Origin: Dipteris shenzhenensis
Taxonomy: Eukaryota; Polypodiophyta; Polypodiopsida; Gleicheniales
Strand: one strand, 5' to 3'
DNA length: 64,000 nt
Assembly: GCA_047967505.1 (NCBI GenBank)
Contig: CM106538.1
Numbering within the stretch: the stretch's first letter is position 1; each line of letters opens with the position of its first letter. Positions 63,294 through 64,000 of this stretch are shown here, piece after piece. The notes under the pieces were generated by a model. The model was not told the origin of the DNA. It saw nothing but the letters and a program-made list of their open reading frames with translations, and searched no databases. A program made the position numbers and the translations under genes.

Positions 63294-64000
63294 ATGGCTA
63301 GCAATAAAGATCATTTGTTTGGGATGCTTGGGTTTGAGGACAAACTTGATGGCATGAATTACCCCGTGTGGGCTTATATGATGGGGCATGTCTTGATTGC
63401 CAAGAATCTATGGAAAATTGTTATAGGCACTGAGGTCAGACCCACTAGACCTCCTGCTTCTAGTACTACTCCTGCTTCTAGTACATCTGGTATTGCCTCA
63501 CGCTCATCTAGTAACGGGTATAATGCCACTTCTGATGCAGCTTCCTCTTCCACTATAGATACTTTGCCTCCTACTCAGGAGCAAATTCAATGGGATGGAC
63601 GTGATGCCAAAGCACATGCCTTGATTGCTCTTTCAGTGAAAAGGGTTATTATCCCTCACATCCGTTCATGCAAGACAACTAAGCAAGCATGGGATCAGCT
63701 TGGCTCCTTGTATCAAGTGCGAAATGAGGTTAAAGTGGCCTATCTTCAGAAGTAGTTGAAGGATTTAAAGCTTGAAGAGGGTGGTAATATGGATGCTTAT
63801 CTTACCACTGTTAAGGATTTGAAAGAGCAGTTGGCAAATATTGATGAGGTAGTCCCCGATTCTCAGCTTGTATCCATGACACTTGATGGATTGCCCGATT
63901 CCTACCAAGGCTTTGTCACTACTTTGCGGTTGGTTGCAGGTGGCAATGCCAACCATTACTCCTTTGACCAGCTGGTTGCCCTTTTATTACAAGAGGAACA
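63294..64000 (+). pseudogene. Ty1/copia gag, cut by the window edge
   Basis: The ATG at 63294 starts MASNKDHLFGMLGFEDKLDG, followed by NYPVWAYMMGHVLIAKNLW, the usual N-terminus of plant copia gag (DUF4219/UBN2 type). A Ser/Thr-rich insert follows. The core has KTTKQAWDQLGSLYQVRNEV and, after a TAG at 63753-63755 where Gln would fit, DLKEQLANIDEVVPDSQLV and MTLDGLPDSYQGFVTTLRL. The frame is otherwise open to the window end. The rest of the element lies to the right. With a single stop, this is one of the least decayed frames here. The upstream open codons from 63069 are not part of it. Confidence 0.88.

Overview
This window looks like nuclear DNA of a land plant with a large, repeat-swollen genome. 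A fern, other seedless vascular plant or gymnosperm is my guess, but nothing here fixes the taxon. The evidence is one spliced plant housekeeping gene surrounded by LINE, Ty1/copia and chromodomain Ty3/gypsy remnants, MITE-like elements, satellites and long (GA)n/(CT)n tracts. There are no operons or bacterial-style signals. Almost every retroelement frame carries stops and frameshifts, often TAG, TAA or TGA where a sister copy has a glutamine codon.

Layout, left side. 1-2690 is a minus-strand LINE (endonuclease plus reverse transcriptase) split by a 446-bp MITE with a 9-bp target duplication. 2704-5850 is a minus-strand Ty1/copia pol with its 3' LTR, cut off by a plus-strand Ty3/gypsy integrase and LTR (5855-7740). 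7940-8843 is a decayed Cys/His-rich frame of unknown family that runs into three 185-bp tandem repeats. 10032-11882 (minus) is a degenerate gene with a proline-rich stretch, a coiled coil and a damaged RING-like motif. 11946-15259 (minus) is a long coiled-coil frame lying head to head with a plus-strand Ty3/gypsy gag-protease (15298-17916). A 1.36-kb partial copy of the coiled-coil frame recurs at 32500-33865.

Middle. 22553-23158 is a 98-bp satellite array. It is followed by a protein-kinase pseudogene (23334-24683) and, in the same direction, a multi-exon transposase-like gene (25096-28757). That gene has two recognisable GT-AG introns, a zinc-finger-like motif, a candidate acidic catalytic triad and an unfamiliar C-terminal domain. 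This kinase plus transposase-like pair is my best candidate for an undescribed system. A second copy of the MITE (28894-29337) sits just downstream. 29-40 kb is AT-rich with low-complexity tracts, and 40.26-43.09 kb is a heavily decayed minus-strand Ty3/gypsy pol.

Right side. 44178-46170 (minus) holds the last three coding exons of the Elongator subunit ELP6. They are intact, all joined by phase-0 introns, and are the only clearly functional host gene here. The N-terminal exon is not seen, so the retroelement nest to the right may lie inside its first intron. That nest holds three plus-strand Ty3/gypsy elements: A (46650-51474, rearranged, apparently inserted into the 5' LTR of B), B (51475-57649, nearly complete, with a chromodomain) and C (57645-63000, same family as A). 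Element C contains a 518-bp MITE-like insertion and a 339-bp solo LTR with a 5-bp target duplication. A Ty1/copia gag (63294 onward) runs off the right edge.
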